DNA from: Sphingomonas hankookensis
GTDB taxonomy: Bacteria; Pseudomonadota; Alphaproteobacteria; Sphingomonadales; Sphingomonadaceae
Reading direction: 5' to 3'
Length of the DNA stretch: 64,000 nt
Assembly (NCBI RefSeq): GCF_022664465.1
Contig: NZ_JAKREV010000002.1
Coordinates: 729,532 to 793,531, forward strand
This document shows, one piece after another, positions 10,914 through 20,189 of this stretch. The position numbers and the translations under genes are program-made. Position 1 is the stretch's first letter, and every line of letters starts with the position of its first letter. A model generated the notes under the pieces. The model had not been told where the DNA came from. It was given only the letters and a program-made list of their open reading frames with translations, and did not search any database.

Positions 10914-11582
10914 TTGCGCGACACATGGTATCGCGATCCACGCCTGGGACTGGCGGCGGGCGCCGTCGCCGCGCTGGTCGTCGGGATCGCTGCGGGATCG
11001 GCCGGGCAACCGGGATGGCGGGTAGTGCTGCTGGCGCTGGCCGGGTTCGCGCTGGTGGCGTGGGGCTGGTTCGCGATTCAGGGGATCGGCTGGCTGTGGC
11101 AGCGGCCCGACCGGGGCGAGGTGCTGCGCGCGCTGACGCTGCAGCGTAGCCAGCACGGCTTCAACCATGCCGCATGGGCACGGTTCGACCGCGATGCGGC
11201 GATGCTGCGGATGCTGCTGGCCGAACGCGCGCTGCTGCCGATCGAGGCGGAACTGGTGCGGCACGCGATGGCGGTCGAGCGGTTCGATGCGGTCGCGGCG
11301 ACGCTGCCCGATTTCTCGCAGGCGGCGGCGCATTGGTACGATATCGCGTCGCAGGGCCATGCCGGCCTGCCGCCCGCGACGCCGGTACCGACCAGCGCCG
11401 CGCTCGACGAAGCGGCGCAGCAACTGCCGGCGACGACGCTGTCGGAGGAGGACCGGCGCGCGGCGCTGCACTATCTGGCGGTGCGCAAGCGGCTGGCGGC
11501 GGATCGGGCGGCGGTGGAGCGCGAGCGGACTGCGGCGCTCAGGAAACTGGCGGCGCCGCCGCCTGCGCCGCCGGTGGAGTGA
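10914..11582 (+). CDS. small membrane protein of unknown function
   Basis: 222 residues. The start is TTG at 10914 with GGGGAG 7 bases before it. Two hydrophobic stretches (about 11-28 and 36-58) precede a soluble helical domain rich in Ala, Arg and Leu (residues 70-222) that ends in a Pro/Ala tail. I recognise no family motif. It follows the diguanylate cyclase by about 100 bases and is followed by a palindromic repeat, so it is probably a single gene or the tail of that unit. Confidence 0.65.
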   Translation: MRDTWYRDPRLGLAAGAVAALVVGIAAGSAGQPGWRVVLLALAGFALVAWGWFAIQGIGWLWQRPDRGEVLRALTLQRSQHGFNHAAWARFDRDAAMLRMLLAERALLPIEAELVRHAMAVERFDAVAATLPDFSQAAAHWYDIASQGHAGLPPATPVPTSAALDEAAQQLPATTLSEEDRRAALHYLAVRKRLAADRAAVERERTAALRKLAAPPPAPPVE

Positions 11583-11592
11583 GCCATAGCAT

Positions 11593-11676
11593 CGTCACCC
11601 CAGCGCAGGCTGGGGTCTCCTGCGGCCAGGAGCGCCGCGTCGTAACGGGGAGATCTCAGCCTGCGCTGGGATGACG
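11593..11676. repeat. palindromic intergenic element, family A
   Basis: About 84 bases between convergent genes. The left part CGTCACCCCAGCGCAGGCTG is mirrored at the right end by AGCCTGCGCTGGGATGACG. The same element type recurs at 35229, 46433 and 47497, and as a half element near 52811. It probably folds as a hairpin in RNA and may end both flanking transcripts. Confidence 0.85.
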
Positions 11677-11690
11677 TTTGTGGCGGGCGC

Positions 11691-12533
11691 TCAGGAAGCC
11701 AACGCTAGTATCCGTCGCGCCTGTTTCAGGTGGGGCGCGTCGACCATGCGGCCGTCGACCTGTAGCGCGCCGGCGCCGGGGTTCGCGGCAAAGGCGTCGA
11801 CGATCGCCTGTGCCCGCGCGATCGCCTGCGCATCGGGGGTGAAGGCGGCGTTGATCGTCGCAACCTGTGCCGGGTGCAGCGCCATCATGCCGGTGAAGCC
11901 GTCGCGTGCGGCGCGTGCGGCATAGGCGGCGAGGCCGGCTTCGTCGCGGATCGCGGGATAGACGGTGTCGATCGCCGCGACCCCGGCGGCGTGTGCGCCG
12001 AACAGGGTGAGCGAGCGGGTCAGTTCATAGGGTGCGGTGTAGCGGCCATCATCCTCGCGCGAGGTGGCGGCGCCGATCGCGGCGGGCAAGTCCTCCGCGC
12101 CCCACGTCAGCCCGGCGAGGCGGTGGGTGACCGCGCCATAGCTGCCGAGATGGAAGATCGCCGCGGGGGTTTCGGTCGCGATCGGCAGCAGGGGGATATC
12201 GGCAAGGCCGTGCGGGCCGAGCAGCGCGTCGAGCGTGGCGATCGTCGCGGCACCCTCCGCCTTCGGGACCATGATCGCGTCCGGGCGGGTGCCGGTGAGT
12301 GCCGCGAGGTCGGCGGCGGCGAGCGGGCCGTCGACCGGGTTGATCCGGACGATGCGCGGCAGCGACGCCCCCTCCCCGAGCCACGCGCGCACCGCGGCAC
12401 GCGCGGTGTCCTTGGCGGAGGCGGCGACGGCGTCCTCGAGGTCGAGGATCAGCGCATCGGCGCCGCTCGCGGCAGCCTTGGCGAAACGATCGGGGCGGTC
12501 GCCGGGGACGAACAGCAGCGAGCGGAGCTTCAT
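11691..12533 (-). CDS. CoA-ester lyase, HpcH/HpaI aldolase (CitE-like) family
   Basis: 280 residues; start at the ATGA overlap with the MaoC gene. The N-terminus LLFVPGDRPDRFAKAAASGA and ADALILDLEDAV are typical of CitE/Mcl lyases, with the acidic metal ligands in LDLEDAV and TWGAEDL and the VPKAEG strand. Such enzymes cleave or form 3-hydroxyacyl-CoA esters such as malyl-, citramalyl- or (R)-HMG-CoA with Mg2+. Sitting last in a leucine cluster, it could replace the usual HMG-CoA lyase. That role is inferred from parallel gene content in Mycobacterium tuberculosis (Rv2498c-Rv2502c); the stereochemistry cannot be read here. Confidence 0.88.
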   Translation of the reverse strand: MKLRSLLFVPGDRPDRFAKAAASGADALILDLEDAVAASAKDTARAAVRAWLGEGASLPRIVRINPVDGPLAAADLAALTGTRPDAIMVPKAEGAATIATLDALLGPHGLADIPLLPIATETPAAIFHLGSYGAVTHRLAGLTWGAEDLPAAIGAATSREDDGRYTAPYELTRSLTLFGAHAAGVAAIDTVYPAIRDEAGLAAYAARAARDGFTGMMALHPAQVATINAAFTPDAQAIARAQAIVDAFAANPGAGALQVDGRMVDAPHLKQARRILALAS

Positions 12534-12979
12534 GCGCGGCGCTTCAGCAGGGCGGTGCGCAGGCAGCGGCAGACGACCTCGCCACGCTGGTTGTGCAGTT
12601 CGTGGGTGAAGGTGACGATCCCGGCATCGGGGCGCGAGCGGCTGTCCTTCAAGGCGGTGATCTCGGTCGTGGCGCGCAGGGTATCGCCGAGGAAGACGGG
12701 TTTGGGCATGACCAGCTGGTCGTAGCCGAGGTTCGCGACGAGCGTGCCGAGCGTCGTCTCGCCGACCGACAGCCCGACCATCAGCGCGAAGGTGAACGTG
12801 CCGTTGACGAGGATCTGGCCGAACTCCGACGCCTTCGCCGCCTCGGCATCGATGTGCAGCGGCTGCGGGTTGTGGGTCATCGCCGAGAACAGCAGGTTGT
12901 CGGTCTCGGTCACGGTGCGGCGGATCGGGTGGTCGATCCGGTCGCCGACCTGCCAATCGTCGTAGAAGCGTCCGGTCAT
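12530..12979 (-). CDS. MaoC family (R)-specific enoyl-CoA hydratase-like protein
   Basis: 149 residues with a hot-dog fold. The hydratase-2 motif is seen around FSAMTHNPQPLHIDAEAA (catalytic Asp/His equivalents in NPQPLHID) and GQILVNGTFTF. It joins its neighbours by ATGA overlaps on both sides. In this cluster it could hydrate 3-methylglutaconyl-CoA, the product of methylcrotonyl-CoA carboxylase, to the (R)-form of HMG-CoA, or mesaconyl/itaconyl-type CoA esters. No crotonase-type hydratase is present in the cluster. Cytoplasmic. Confidence 0.88.
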   Translation of the reverse strand: MTGRFYDDWQVGDRIDHPIRRTVTETDNLLFSAMTHNPQPLHIDAEAAKASEFGQILVNGTFTFALMVGLSVGETTLGTLVANLGYDQLVMPKPVFLGDTLRATTEITALKDSRSRPDAGIVTFTHELHNQRGEVVCRCLRTALLKRRA

Positions 12980-14835
12980 GCGGCGTCCTTTTCGATGCGG
13001 GCGAGGACGACGCCTTCGGCGACCTGCGCCCCGGTTGCGGCGGACAGGTCGGCGACGATGCCGTCGAACGGGCTGAGCAACGCCTGTTCCATCTTCATCG
13101 CCTCCAGCACCACCAGCCGCTGGCCGGCGGAGACGCGGTCGCCCGCCGCGACCTCGACCGCGACGATGCGGCCGGGCATCGGCGAGAGGATCGCGCCGTC
13201 GCCCGCCGAAGCACCCCCGCCCTGCCCCGCGACCGGCGCGGCGAAGGGGAAGGCTTCGCCGTCGGCGAACAGGACGCGCTCGGCGCCGACCTGCGCGGTC
13301 GTGCCGGCCGTGGCGGGGGTGGCGAGCCGGGTGCCGCCGCCGATCGATACCGCCACGCGGTCGTCGAGCGCGGCGTTCAGGCGGAAGCCGGGGAGCGCGC
13401 GCCACGGGTCGGTCGGGTCGCGCTGGACCAAAGCCGCTGCGGCGGCTCCGGCGACGGCATCCGACGCGCTGCCATCGGGGACCAGCCGGTCGGCGTGGCG
13501 TTCGATGAAGCCGGTGTCGATCCGCTCGGCCACGAAGTCGGGATCGGCGGCGCAGCGGGCGAGGAAGGCGGCGTTGGTGCGCACCGGCCAGACCTGTACC
13601 GACGCGGCGGCGCGGGTGAGCTTCGCGGCGGCGGCGGCGCGGTTGGGGGCGTGGACGATCAGCTTGGCGATCATCGGATCGTAATGCGGGGTGACGGCAT
13701 CGCCCTGTTCCACCCCGGCATCGACGCGGATGTCGGTGGGGAGCTTCAGATGCGTCAGCGGGCCGGTGGAAGGCAGGAAGCCGGTCGCCGGGTTCTCGGC
13801 ATAGAGCCGCGCTTCCATCGCCCAGCCGGTGATCGACAGCTCGTCCTGCCGCTTTGGCAAGGGCTCGCCCGAGGCGACGCGCAGCTGCCATTCGACGAGG
13901 TCGGTGCCGGTGATCGCCTCGGTGACGGGGTGTTCGACCTGCAACCGGGTGTTCATTTCCATGAACCAGATGCGGTCGGCGCGCAGGCCGGCGGAGGCGT
14001 CGGCGATGAATTCGATCGTGCCCGCCCCGACATAATCGACCGCGCGGGCGGCGCGGACGGCGGCGTCGCAGACCGAGGCGCGGGTCTCCGCATCCATGCC
14101 GGGAGCCGGGGCCTCCTCGATCACCTTCTGGTGGCGGCGTTGCAGCGAGCAGTCGCGCTCGAACAGGTGGACGGCGCCGCCATGGGCGTCGCCGAACACC
14201 TGCACCTCGATATGGCGCGGCGAGAGGATGTATTTCTCGATCAGGACGCGGTCGTCGCCGAACGACGCGGCGGCTTCGCGGCGGCAGCTGTCTAGGGCGT
14301 CGGCGAAGGCGTGCGCGTCGTCGACGCGGCGCATGCCCTTGCCCCCGCCGCCGGCCACGGCCTTGATGAGGACCGGATAGCCGATGGCATCGGCCTCGGC
14401 GCGAAGGCGTTCGGGCGACTGGTCCTCGCCGAGATAGCCGGGGGTGACGGGTACGCCGGCGGCGATCATCCGCGCCTTGGCGGCGTCCTTCAGCCCCATC
14501 GCGCGGATCGCGGATGCGGGTGCGCCGACCCAGACGAGGCCGGCAGCGACGACGGCGTCGGCGAACTCGGCATTTTCGGACAGGAAGCCATAGCCGGGAT
14601 GGATCGCCGCGGCGTTGGTAGCGCGGGCGGCGGCGAGAATCTTGGCTTGATCGAGATAGCTCTCACGCGCCGGGGCGGGGCCGATGCAGACCGCCTCGTC
14701 GGCTTCGGCGACGAACGGCAGGCCGGCATCGACATCGCTATGGACGGCGATGGTCCGCACCCCCAGCCGGCGGGCGGTGCGGAGGATGCGGCGCGCGATC
14801 TCGCCGCGGTTGGCGATCAGCAGCGATTCGATCAT
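12976..14835 (-). CDS. methylcrotonyl-CoA carboxylase alpha subunit (biotin carboxylase + BCCP)
   Basis: 619 residues. The biotin carboxylase N-domain (ESLLIANRGEIARRI) is followed by ATP-grasp with the glycine-rich loop VAGGGGKGMRRV and FMEMNTRLQVEHPVTE. A linker comes next, and a C-terminal biotinyl domain carries EAMKM with the acceptor Lys at about 581. It carboxylates biotin with ATP and bicarbonate and passes CO2 to the beta subunit encoded upstream. Assignment to methylcrotonyl-CoA rather than propionyl- or geranyl-CoA rests on the adjacent isovaleryl-CoA dehydrogenase. Its start overlaps the small ORF at 14832-14960 by ATGA. Confidence 0.92.
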   Translation of the reverse strand: MIESLLIANRGEIARRILRTARRLGVRTIAVHSDVDAGLPFVAEADEAVCIGPAPARESYLDQAKILAAARATNAAAIHPGYGFLSENAEFADAVVAAGLVWVGAPASAIRAMGLKDAAKARMIAAGVPVTPGYLGEDQSPERLRAEADAIGYPVLIKAVAGGGGKGMRRVDDAHAFADALDSCRREAAASFGDDRVLIEKYILSPRHIEVQVFGDAHGGAVHLFERDCSLQRRHQKVIEEAPAPGMDAETRASVCDAAVRAARAVDYVGAGTIEFIADASAGLRADRIWFMEMNTRLQVEHPVTEAITGTDLVEWQLRVASGEPLPKRQDELSITGWAMEARLYAENPATGFLPSTGPLTHLKLPTDIRVDAGVEQGDAVTPHYDPMIAKLIVHAPNRAAAAAKLTRAAASVQVWPVRTNAAFLARCAADPDFVAERIDTGFIERHADRLVPDGSASDAVAGAAAAALVQRDPTDPWRALPGFRLNAALDDRVAVSIGGGTRLATPATAGTTAQVGAERVLFADGEAFPFAAPVAGQGGGASAGDGAILSPMPGRIVAVEVAAGDRVSAGQRLVVLEAMKMEQALLSPFDGIVADLSAATGAQVAEGVVLARIEKDAA

Positions 14836-14960
14836 CGCGCCGCCCCAAAGTTCACGAAGTTCACACTCGTGCGCAGTTCGGCGCCTGCGTGCCCCGGGGC
14901 GCTGGCGGGAACCTCCGAACGACGGTCTGACACGGACCGGGGGCTGTAGGAAAGGGTCAT
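14832..14960 (-). CDS. candidate 42-residue small ORF coupled at both ends
   Basis: This frame starts at ATG 14960, which overlaps the DUF3088 stop by ATGA, and stops at TGA 14832, which overlaps the start of the carboxylase alpha gene by ATGA. It fills the only gap between those genes exactly. The peptide is polar, with Ser/Arg-rich and Pro/Ala-rich parts and the C-terminal segment SVNFVNFGAAR. There is no signal peptide or recognisable family. It may be a real small protein, or a translated leader that hands ribosomes to the alpha subunit. Without homologues the evidence is only the double overlap. Confidence 0.5.
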   Translation of the reverse strand: MTLSYSPRSVSDRRSEVPASAPGHAGAELRTSVNFVNFGAAR

Positions 14961-15868
14961 GGATGGGCCTCCGGAAAGCCGTGGCGGATATGGAGCGCGT
15001 GTAGCAACGCTTTCAGATCGCTGACGAAATAGGTGCCGTCGTGCCGACCGTCCGCCAGCGCCGGGTCGGCGCCGGGCGCGAGGACCAGCAGCGGCAGGTT
15101 CTGGTGCGCCTCCCCCACCGCCGCGATAACGGCGTCGCGCGGGCGGGGATAGGGGATGCGGACGACCTCCAGCATCGATGCCTTGTCGGGAAAGCGCGCG
15201 AGCAGGCCGTCGAGGGTGATGCAGTCGCGACAATAGAAGCTGCGGCCGGGATAGGCCGGGTCGTCGAACTGCGGGTCGAGCAGGTAGAGGCGGTCGCGCA
15301 TGGGCTGTTCCGTAAGAGTCGGATCGCGGTCGGGATCGGTCGCGAGGGGGTGTGAGGTCGGGGTCGGACGGTCGGGATCGATGCGGCCGCCGAGCATCGC
15401 TGCGGCGGCGAGCGCGAGGTCGCGTGCGCTGACGTCGGCCGGGGTGGTGGGTAGCGGTTGCAGCGGGTCGGCAATGGCGGCGCGGGCGGCGGCCGGGTCG
15501 GCGGCGATGGTGGCGGCGAGGCGCTGGGCGATCGCTTCCGACAGGGTGGCGGTCGCGGCGGGGGTGCCGGCGGGTGCGCCGTCCGGTGCCGGCCCCGCGG
15601 GAGGACGGGCAGCGATCTGCGCCTCGACCTCCGCCGTCACGCGGGCGACGGTGGCGATGAAGCTGGACAGCGCCACGCCCGGCGGCAGGCTGGCGATGGC
15701 GCGAGTGACCATCGCCACGATCGCGTCATAGGCGACGGTGTCGATGCCGAGCGCTGTGTTGGGGGTGGGTGTCGCGGGCGCGGGTGGCGCTGCGGTCTTG
15801 CCCGGAGTGAGCGCGGGGTCCTGCGGGCCGGGTGGGCGGATCGGGGGGAGACCGGAGATGGTGGTCAC
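14957..15868 (-). CDS. DUF3088 domain protein with Ala/Pro-rich N-terminal extension
   Basis: 303 residues from a GTG at 15868 with a weak ribosome site. Residues 1-189 are low in complexity (Ala/Pro linkers) but hold helical segments (about 44-87 and 107-160). Residues 190-303 are a complete DUF3088 domain: MRDRLYLLDPQFDDPAYPG, then FYCRDCITLDGLLARFP with a CxxC-like pair (Cys-Arg-Asp-Cys), and QNLPLLVLAPG, which suggests a thioredoxin-like fold. Met190 (15301) is where stand-alone DUF3088 proteins would begin and has GGA upstream, so an internal start is possible. It lies between the two carboxylase subunit genes; function unknown. Confidence 0.68.
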   Translation of the reverse strand: MTTISGLPPIRPPGPQDPALTPGKTAAPPAPATPTPNTALGIDTVAYDAIVAMVTRAIASLPPGVALSSFIATVARVTAEVEAQIAARPPAGPAPDGAPAGTPAATATLSEAIAQRLAATIAADPAAARAAIADPLQPLPTTPADVSARDLALAAAAMLGGRIDPDRPTPTSHPLATDPDRDPTLTEQPMRDRLYLLDPQFDDPAYPGRSFYCRDCITLDGLLARFPDKASMLEVVRIPYPRPRDAVIAAVGEAHQNLPLLVLAPGADPALADGRHDGTYFVSDLKALLHALHIRHGFPEAHP

Positions 15869-15893
15869 CTGCCGTACCCTTTCCGAACATCCT

Positions 15894-15985
15894 CGTACCC
15901 CGGCGAAGGCCGGGGTCCAGTTGCGGAGGAGGTGCGGTTATACGGCGGCGTTGCCCAACTCGGCCCCGGCCTTCGCCGGAGTACG
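15894..15985. repeat. palindromic intergenic element (GTACCCCGGCGAAGGCC type)
   Basis: Left arm CGTACCCCGGCGAAGGCCGG and right arm GGCCTTCGCCGGAGTACG are inverted copies around about 55 bases. It is the first of two elements in the 265-base gap between the carboxylase beta gene and the DUF3088 gene. Confidence 0.8.
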
Positions 15986-16022
15986 TCCAAGGCGTGGGGC
16001 GACCCGCTGCCCCATGCCTCCA

Positions 16023-16109
16023 CGTACCCCCGCGCAGGCGGGGGTCCAGGGTTGCCAGCAACCAACGTCAGCCTGCTTGGCTCTGGATCTCCGCCTGCGC
16101 GGGGATACG
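16023..16109. repeat. palindromic intergenic element, family B
   Basis: Arms CGTACCCCCGCGCAGGCGGG and CCGCCTGCGCGGGGATACG face each other. The same family recurs at 50727-50814. No other feature was seen in the rest of this 265-base gap. Confidence 0.82.
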
Positions 16110-16133
16110 GTAGGGCGCGCGGGAACAGCGCCA

Positions 16134-17729
16134 TCACATCCGGAAGATACCGAACTGCGCCCGGTCGGCGATCGGCGCGTTGAGCGTCGCCGACAGCGCC
16201 AGCCCCAGCGCATCCCGGGTCTGTTCTGGCAGCAGGATGCCGTCGTCCCACAGCCGGGCGGTGGCGTAATAGGGGCTGCCTTCCGCCTCATAGCGTTCGC
16301 GGACCGGGGCCTTGAACGCCTCGGCCTCCTCCGGCGTCCAGCTGTCGGCGTCGCGGTGGACGGTTGCCAGCACACTGGCCGCCTGTTCGCCGCCCATTAC
16401 CGAGATACGGCTGTTGGGCCAGGTGAACAGGAAGCGCGGGGAATAGGCGCGGCCGCACATGCCGTAATTGCCCGCGCCGAAGCTGCCGCCGATCAGCACG
16501 GTGATCTTGGGCACCTGTGCGGTGGCGACGGCGGTCACCAGCTTGGCACCGTGCTTGGCGATCCCCTCGGCCTCATATTTGCCGCCGACCATGAAGCCGG
16601 AAATGTTCTGGAGGAACAGCAACGGCGTGCGGCGCTGGCAGGCGAGTTCGATGAAATGCGCGCCCTTCTGCGCGCTTTCGGAGAACAGCACGCCGTTATT
16701 GGCAAGGATCGCGACCGGCATGCCCCAGATGCGGGCAAAGCCGCACACCAGCGTCGTGCCGTAGAGCGGCTTGAACTCGTGGAATTCGGACGCGTCGACC
16801 AGTCGCCCGATCACCTCGCGCACGTCATACGGTGCGCGGACGTCGGTGGGGACGATACCGGCGAGGTCGGCGGGATCGTGGAGTGGCGGGCGCGGAGCGG
16901 CCAGCGCCATTTCGGCACGGCGCGGCGGGGGCAGAGTCGCGACGATGTCGCGGACGATCAGCAGCGCCTGTTCGTCGTCGTCCGCCACATGATCGACCAC
17001 GCCCGATTTGCGGCCATGGGTGTCGGCCCCGCCCAGTTCCTCTGCGCTGATAACTTCACCCGTCGCCGCTTTCACGAGGGGCGGGCCGGCGAGGAAAATC
17101 GTCCCCTGCCCGCGCACGATCACCGTCTCGTCCGACATCGCCGGCACATACGCACCGCCGGCGGTACAGCTGCCCAGCACGCAGGCGATCTGGGGGATGC
17201 CCTTGGCCGACATCTGCGCCTGGTTGAAGAAGATGCGGCCGAAATGGTCGCGATCGGGGAACACCTCCGCCTGATGCGGCAGGTTCGCGCCGCCGCTGTC
17301 GACCAGATAGATGCACGGCAGATGATTTTCGGTCGCGATCTCCTGCGCGCGGAGATGCTTCTTGACCGTCATCGGGAAGTACGCGCCGCCCTTTACCGTC
17401 GGATCGTTGGCGACGATCATCACCTGCCGGCCGTGGACTTGGCCCACGCCGGCGATGACACCCGCCGCTGGCGCCTCGTCGCCATACATGCCGTTGGCGG
17501 CCAACGCGCCGACCTCGAGAAACGGCGATCCGGCGTCGAGGACGCGGTGGATGCGATCGCGGGGCAGCAGTTTCCCACGCGACACATGGCGTTCGCGGCT
17601 GCGCTCGGGACCGCCCAGCGCGGTGGTGGCGATCCGGGCGCGCAGATCGTCGGCCAGCGCGGCATTGTGCGCGGCATTGGCGGCGAAAGCGTCCGAGTGG
17701 CGGTCGATCAGCGTCGGCAGCACCGTCAT
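16134..17729 (-). CDS. methylcrotonyl-CoA carboxylase beta subunit (carboxyltransferase)
   Basis: 531 residues, the usual length. The start is at the ATGA overlap with the isovaleryl-CoA dehydrogenase gene. The carboxyltransferase signatures are present: GARDRI-type region [18 protein letters not shown], the oxyanion segments [17 protein letters not shown] and [21 protein letters not shown], and [19 protein letters not shown]. It transfers CO2 from biotin to 3-methylcrotonyl-CoA, giving 3-methylglutaconyl-CoA, in a complex with the alpha subunit encoded downstream. Similarity to methylcrotonyl- rather than propionyl-CoA enzymes is judged from these motifs and context. Confidence 0.92.
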   Translation of the reverse strand: MTVLPTLIDRHSDAFAANAAHNAALADDLRARIATTALGGPERSRERHVSRGKLLPRDRIHRVLDAGSPFLEVGALAANGMYGDEAPAAGVIAGVGQVHGRQVMIVANDPTVKGGAYFPMTVKKHLRAQEIATENHLPCIYLVDSGGANLPHQAEVFPDRDHFGRIFFNQAQMSAKGIPQIACVLGSCTAGGAYVPAMSDETVIVRGQGTIFLAGPPLVKAATGEVISAEELGGADTHGRKSGVVDHVADDDEQALLIVRDIVATLPPPRRAEMALAAPRPPLHDPADLAGIVPTDVRAPYDVREVIGRLVDASEFHEFKPLYGTTLVCGFARIWGMPVAILANNGVLFSESAQKGAHFIELACQRRTPLLFLQNISGFMVGGKYEAEGIAKHGAKLVTAVATAQVPKITVLIGGSFGAGNYGMCGRAYSPRFLFTWPNSRISVMGGEQAASVLATVHRDADSWTPEEAEAFKAPVRERYEAEGSPYYATARLWDDGILLPEQTRDALGLALSATLNAPIADRAQFGIFRM

Positions 17730-18886
17730 TGTGCGCGCGTCCCCTCGCCCAGCAATTCGCGGCCGATCAGCATCCGGCGAACTTCGTTGGTCCCGGCACC
17801 GATGTCGAGCAGCTTCGCGTCGCGGAAATAGCGTTCGACCGGCCAGTCCTTCGTATAGCCCGCCCCGCCCAGCGCCTGGATCGCGTCGTTGGCGACCTTC
17901 ACCGCATTCTCCGACGCCAGCAGGATCGCGCCCGCCGCATCGTGGCGGGTGGTTCGGCCGGCGTCGCATGCCTTCGCCACCGCATAGACGTAGGCGCGCG
18001 CGCTGTTCAGCGCGACCGACATGTCGGCGATCTTGCCCTGCATCAGCTGGAACGCGCCGATCGGCTTGCCGAATTGCTTGCGCTCGGCGACGAAGGGCAG
18101 GACGGTGTCGAGGCAGGCCTGCATGATGCCGAGCTGGATGCCCGACAGCACGACGCGTTCGTAATCGAGGCCGCTCATCAGCACGCCGACACCGCCGTTG
18201 AGCGGCCCCATGACGTTCTCCGCGGTCACGAAACAGTCGTCGAACACCAGCTCGGCGGTGGGCGATCCGCGCATCCCCATCTTGTCGATCTTCTGCCCGA
18301 TCGAGAAGCCGGCAAAGTCTTTCTCGATCAGGAAGGCGGTGATCCCCTTCGACCCGGCAGTCGGCTCGGTCTTGGCATAGACGACCAGCGTCGCGGCATA
18401 GGGCGCGTTGGTGATCCAGAACTTCGTGCCGTTCAGGCGATAGCCGCCCTCGACCTTGTCGGCACGCAGCTTCATCGAGACGACGTCGGACCCGGCGCCG
18501 GCCTCCGACATGGCGAGCGATCCGACATGCTCGCCGCTGATGAGCTTGGGCAGGTATTTCGCCTTCTGCTCGGCATTGCCCCAGCGCGCGATCTGGTTGA
18601 TGCACAGGTTGGAGTGGGCACCGTAGGACAGGCCGACCGAGGCCGAAGCGCGGGCGACTTCCTCGCACGCGACGACGTGTTCGAGATAGCCTAGCCCCAA
18701 CCCGCCATCTTCCTCCTTGACGGTGATGCCGTGCAGGCCGAGCGCGCCCATTTCGGGCCACAGCTCGACCGGGAAGCGATCCTCGGCATCGACCGCGGCG
18801 GCGATCGGCGCGATGCGGTCGACCGCGAAGCGCTGCGTGGTCTCGCGGATGGCATCGGCCATCTCGCCGAGCGCGAAATCGAGCAT
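17726..18886 (-). CDS. ivd: isovaleryl-CoA dehydrogenase
   Basis: 386 residues. ATG 18886 is chosen over 18898 because GGAGAGAGAC lies directly before it. It has the acyl-CoA dehydrogenase fold with [12 protein letters not shown] and [11 protein letters not shown] (FAD and substrate contacts). The base Glu243 in [11 protein letters not shown] occupies the helix position typical of isovaleryl-CoA dehydrogenase, and the C-terminal motif is [20 protein letters not shown]. It oxidises isovaleryl-CoA to 3-methylcrotonyl-CoA, passing electrons to ETF, in leucine breakdown. It is the first gene of the minus-strand cluster; a TACTAT box about 37 bases upstream could be a -10 element. Confidence 0.93.
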   Translation of the reverse strand: MLDFALGEMADAIRETTQRFAVDRIAPIAAAVDAEDRFPVELWPEMGALGLHGITVKEEDGGLGLGYLEHVVACEEVARASASVGLSYGAHSNLCINQIARWGNAEQKAKYLPKLISGEHVGSLAMSEAGAGSDVVSMKLRADKVEGGYRLNGTKFWITNAPYAATLVVYAKTEPTAGSKGITAFLIEKDFAGFSIGQKIDKMGMRGSPTAELVFDDCFVTAENVMGPLNGGVGVLMSGLDYERVVLSGIQLGIMQACLDTVLPFVAERKQFGKPIGAFQLMQGKIADMSVALNSARAYVYAVAKACDAGRTTRHDAAGAILLASENAVKVANDAIQALGGAGYTKDWPVERYFRDAKLLDIGAGTNEVRRMLIGRELLGEGTRAQ

Positions 18887-18953
18887 GTCTCTCTCCATCT
18901 GTCCGGTCGCTGCCGGATAGTATCTGTTGGAACCATTAGGCCGGGGTGGCCGG

Positions 18954-20147
18954 TCAGCGCAAGGCGTTGCCCTCCGCCGTGTCGAGGCAACGCAGGATCG
19001 CGTCACGGTCGAACGCGGGTGGCGGCGGGGTGGTCAGCGGAGCGATATCGACCGGGCGGCCGATCGCGACCGCGCCGAAGCGCCGGTCCCCCTGCCCCGC
19101 ACAGCGTTTCGCGGCGGTGAGCAACTTGGGCGGGGTGGCCCAGCCTTCGTAGGACAGGCGGAACGTGCCCCAATGGATTGCCATCCCCTGCGATGCGCCC
19201 AGCCGCTGGAACACGTCGAGCGCATCGACCGGGCCGATATGCGCGTCGCTGGCCATCTGCCCCGGCTGAAAGCGGAATGCGCCGATGGGGATCAGCGCGA
19301 GGCGGATCGGGCCGAGTGCGGCGGCTTCGCGCACCCATGCCCCGTCGCCCATGCCGGTGTCGCCGGCGAAGAACAGGTTGCCGCCGGGCAGTTCGACGAC
19401 GAACGCCGACCAGAGTGCGCGGTTGCGGTCGACGAACCAGCGGCTCGACCAGTGATGGTTGCGCACGACATGGACGGTGGCGCCGCAGACCCGCTCCGCC
19501 TGTCGCCAGTCGAGCGCGGTCGCGGTCATGCCGGCGCTGCGCAGGATGGCGTCGTTGCCGAGGCTGGTGACGATGGCGGGGCGGTCGCGATCCCAGATGC
19601 GTTTCAGCGTCGACAGGTCGAGATGGTCGTAATGATTATGGCTGATGAGGATCAGGTCGATCTTTGGCAGGTCGGCCAGCGCGATGCCGGGGGCAGCTAC
19701 CCGTTTCGGGCCGAAGCCGAACGGACCGGCGCGGTCGCTCCACACCGGATCGGTCAGGATGTTGAGGCCCGGCGTCTGTACCAGCACGCTGGCATGGCCG
19801 ACCCAGGTGACACGCATCGGCGTCTGCGCGGGGTCGCGTGGCCGAAGGGTTGTCGGGCCAAGCAGTTCGGCGGGCTTGGCGGGCGTTACCGGTATTTGGG
19901 TCGGCCATGCCGGACGGCCGTCGCTGCCGGTCGCCTGTCGCCAGAAGAAGCCGCGGCGGCTGCCGCCGGGCGGGGCGCTGGTATCGTCGCCATCGGGGTT
20001 GAAGAAGCGCGCGCCGTCGAAATGGTCGCCCGCGACCCCGCGATAATAGAGGCGGTCGAGGAAACGCGGGACGATCGTCACCGCGAGGCACGATGCTGCC
20101 ACAACCCACACGCCGGTCCAGACCAGCCCTCGAAACATCCACCCCAT
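18954..20147 (-). CDS. MBL-fold metallo-hydrolase (NAPE-PLD/UlaG-like), membrane-anchored
   Basis: 397 residues from ATG 20147, which puts a membrane anchor directly at the N-terminus ([20 protein letters not shown]). A GTG at 20210 would add 21 residues but lies inside the clpB heat-shock promoter, so I reject it. The metallo-beta-lactamase motif is SHNHYDHLD, with [10 protein letters not shown] before it and later metal ligands in [19 protein letters not shown] and AIHWGTF. The pattern fits the lipid phospholipase D-like or UlaG-like branch. The substrate is unknown. It is divergent from clpB. Confidence 0.85.
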   Translation of the reverse strand: MGWMFRGLVWTGVWVVAASCLAVTIVPRFLDRLYYRGVAGDHFDGARFFNPDGDDTSAPPGGSRRGFFWRQATGSDGRPAWPTQIPVTPAKPAELLGPTTLRPRDPAQTPMRVTWVGHASVLVQTPGLNILTDPVWSDRAGPFGFGPKRVAAPGIALADLPKIDLILISHNHYDHLDLSTLKRIWDRDRPAIVTSLGNDAILRSAGMTATALDWRQAERVCGATVHVVRNHHWSSRWFVDRNRALWSAFVVELPGGNLFFAGDTGMGDGAWVREAAALGPIRLALIPIGAFRFQPGQMASDAHIGPVDALDVFQRLGASQGMAIHWGTFRLSYEGWATPPKLLTAAKRCAGQGDRRFGAVAIGRPVDIAPLTTPPPPAFDRDAILRCLDTAEGNALR

Positions 20148-20189
20148 CACGCCCGAACGCGTTCCGCGACGTTTCGATGCGCGGGGACC

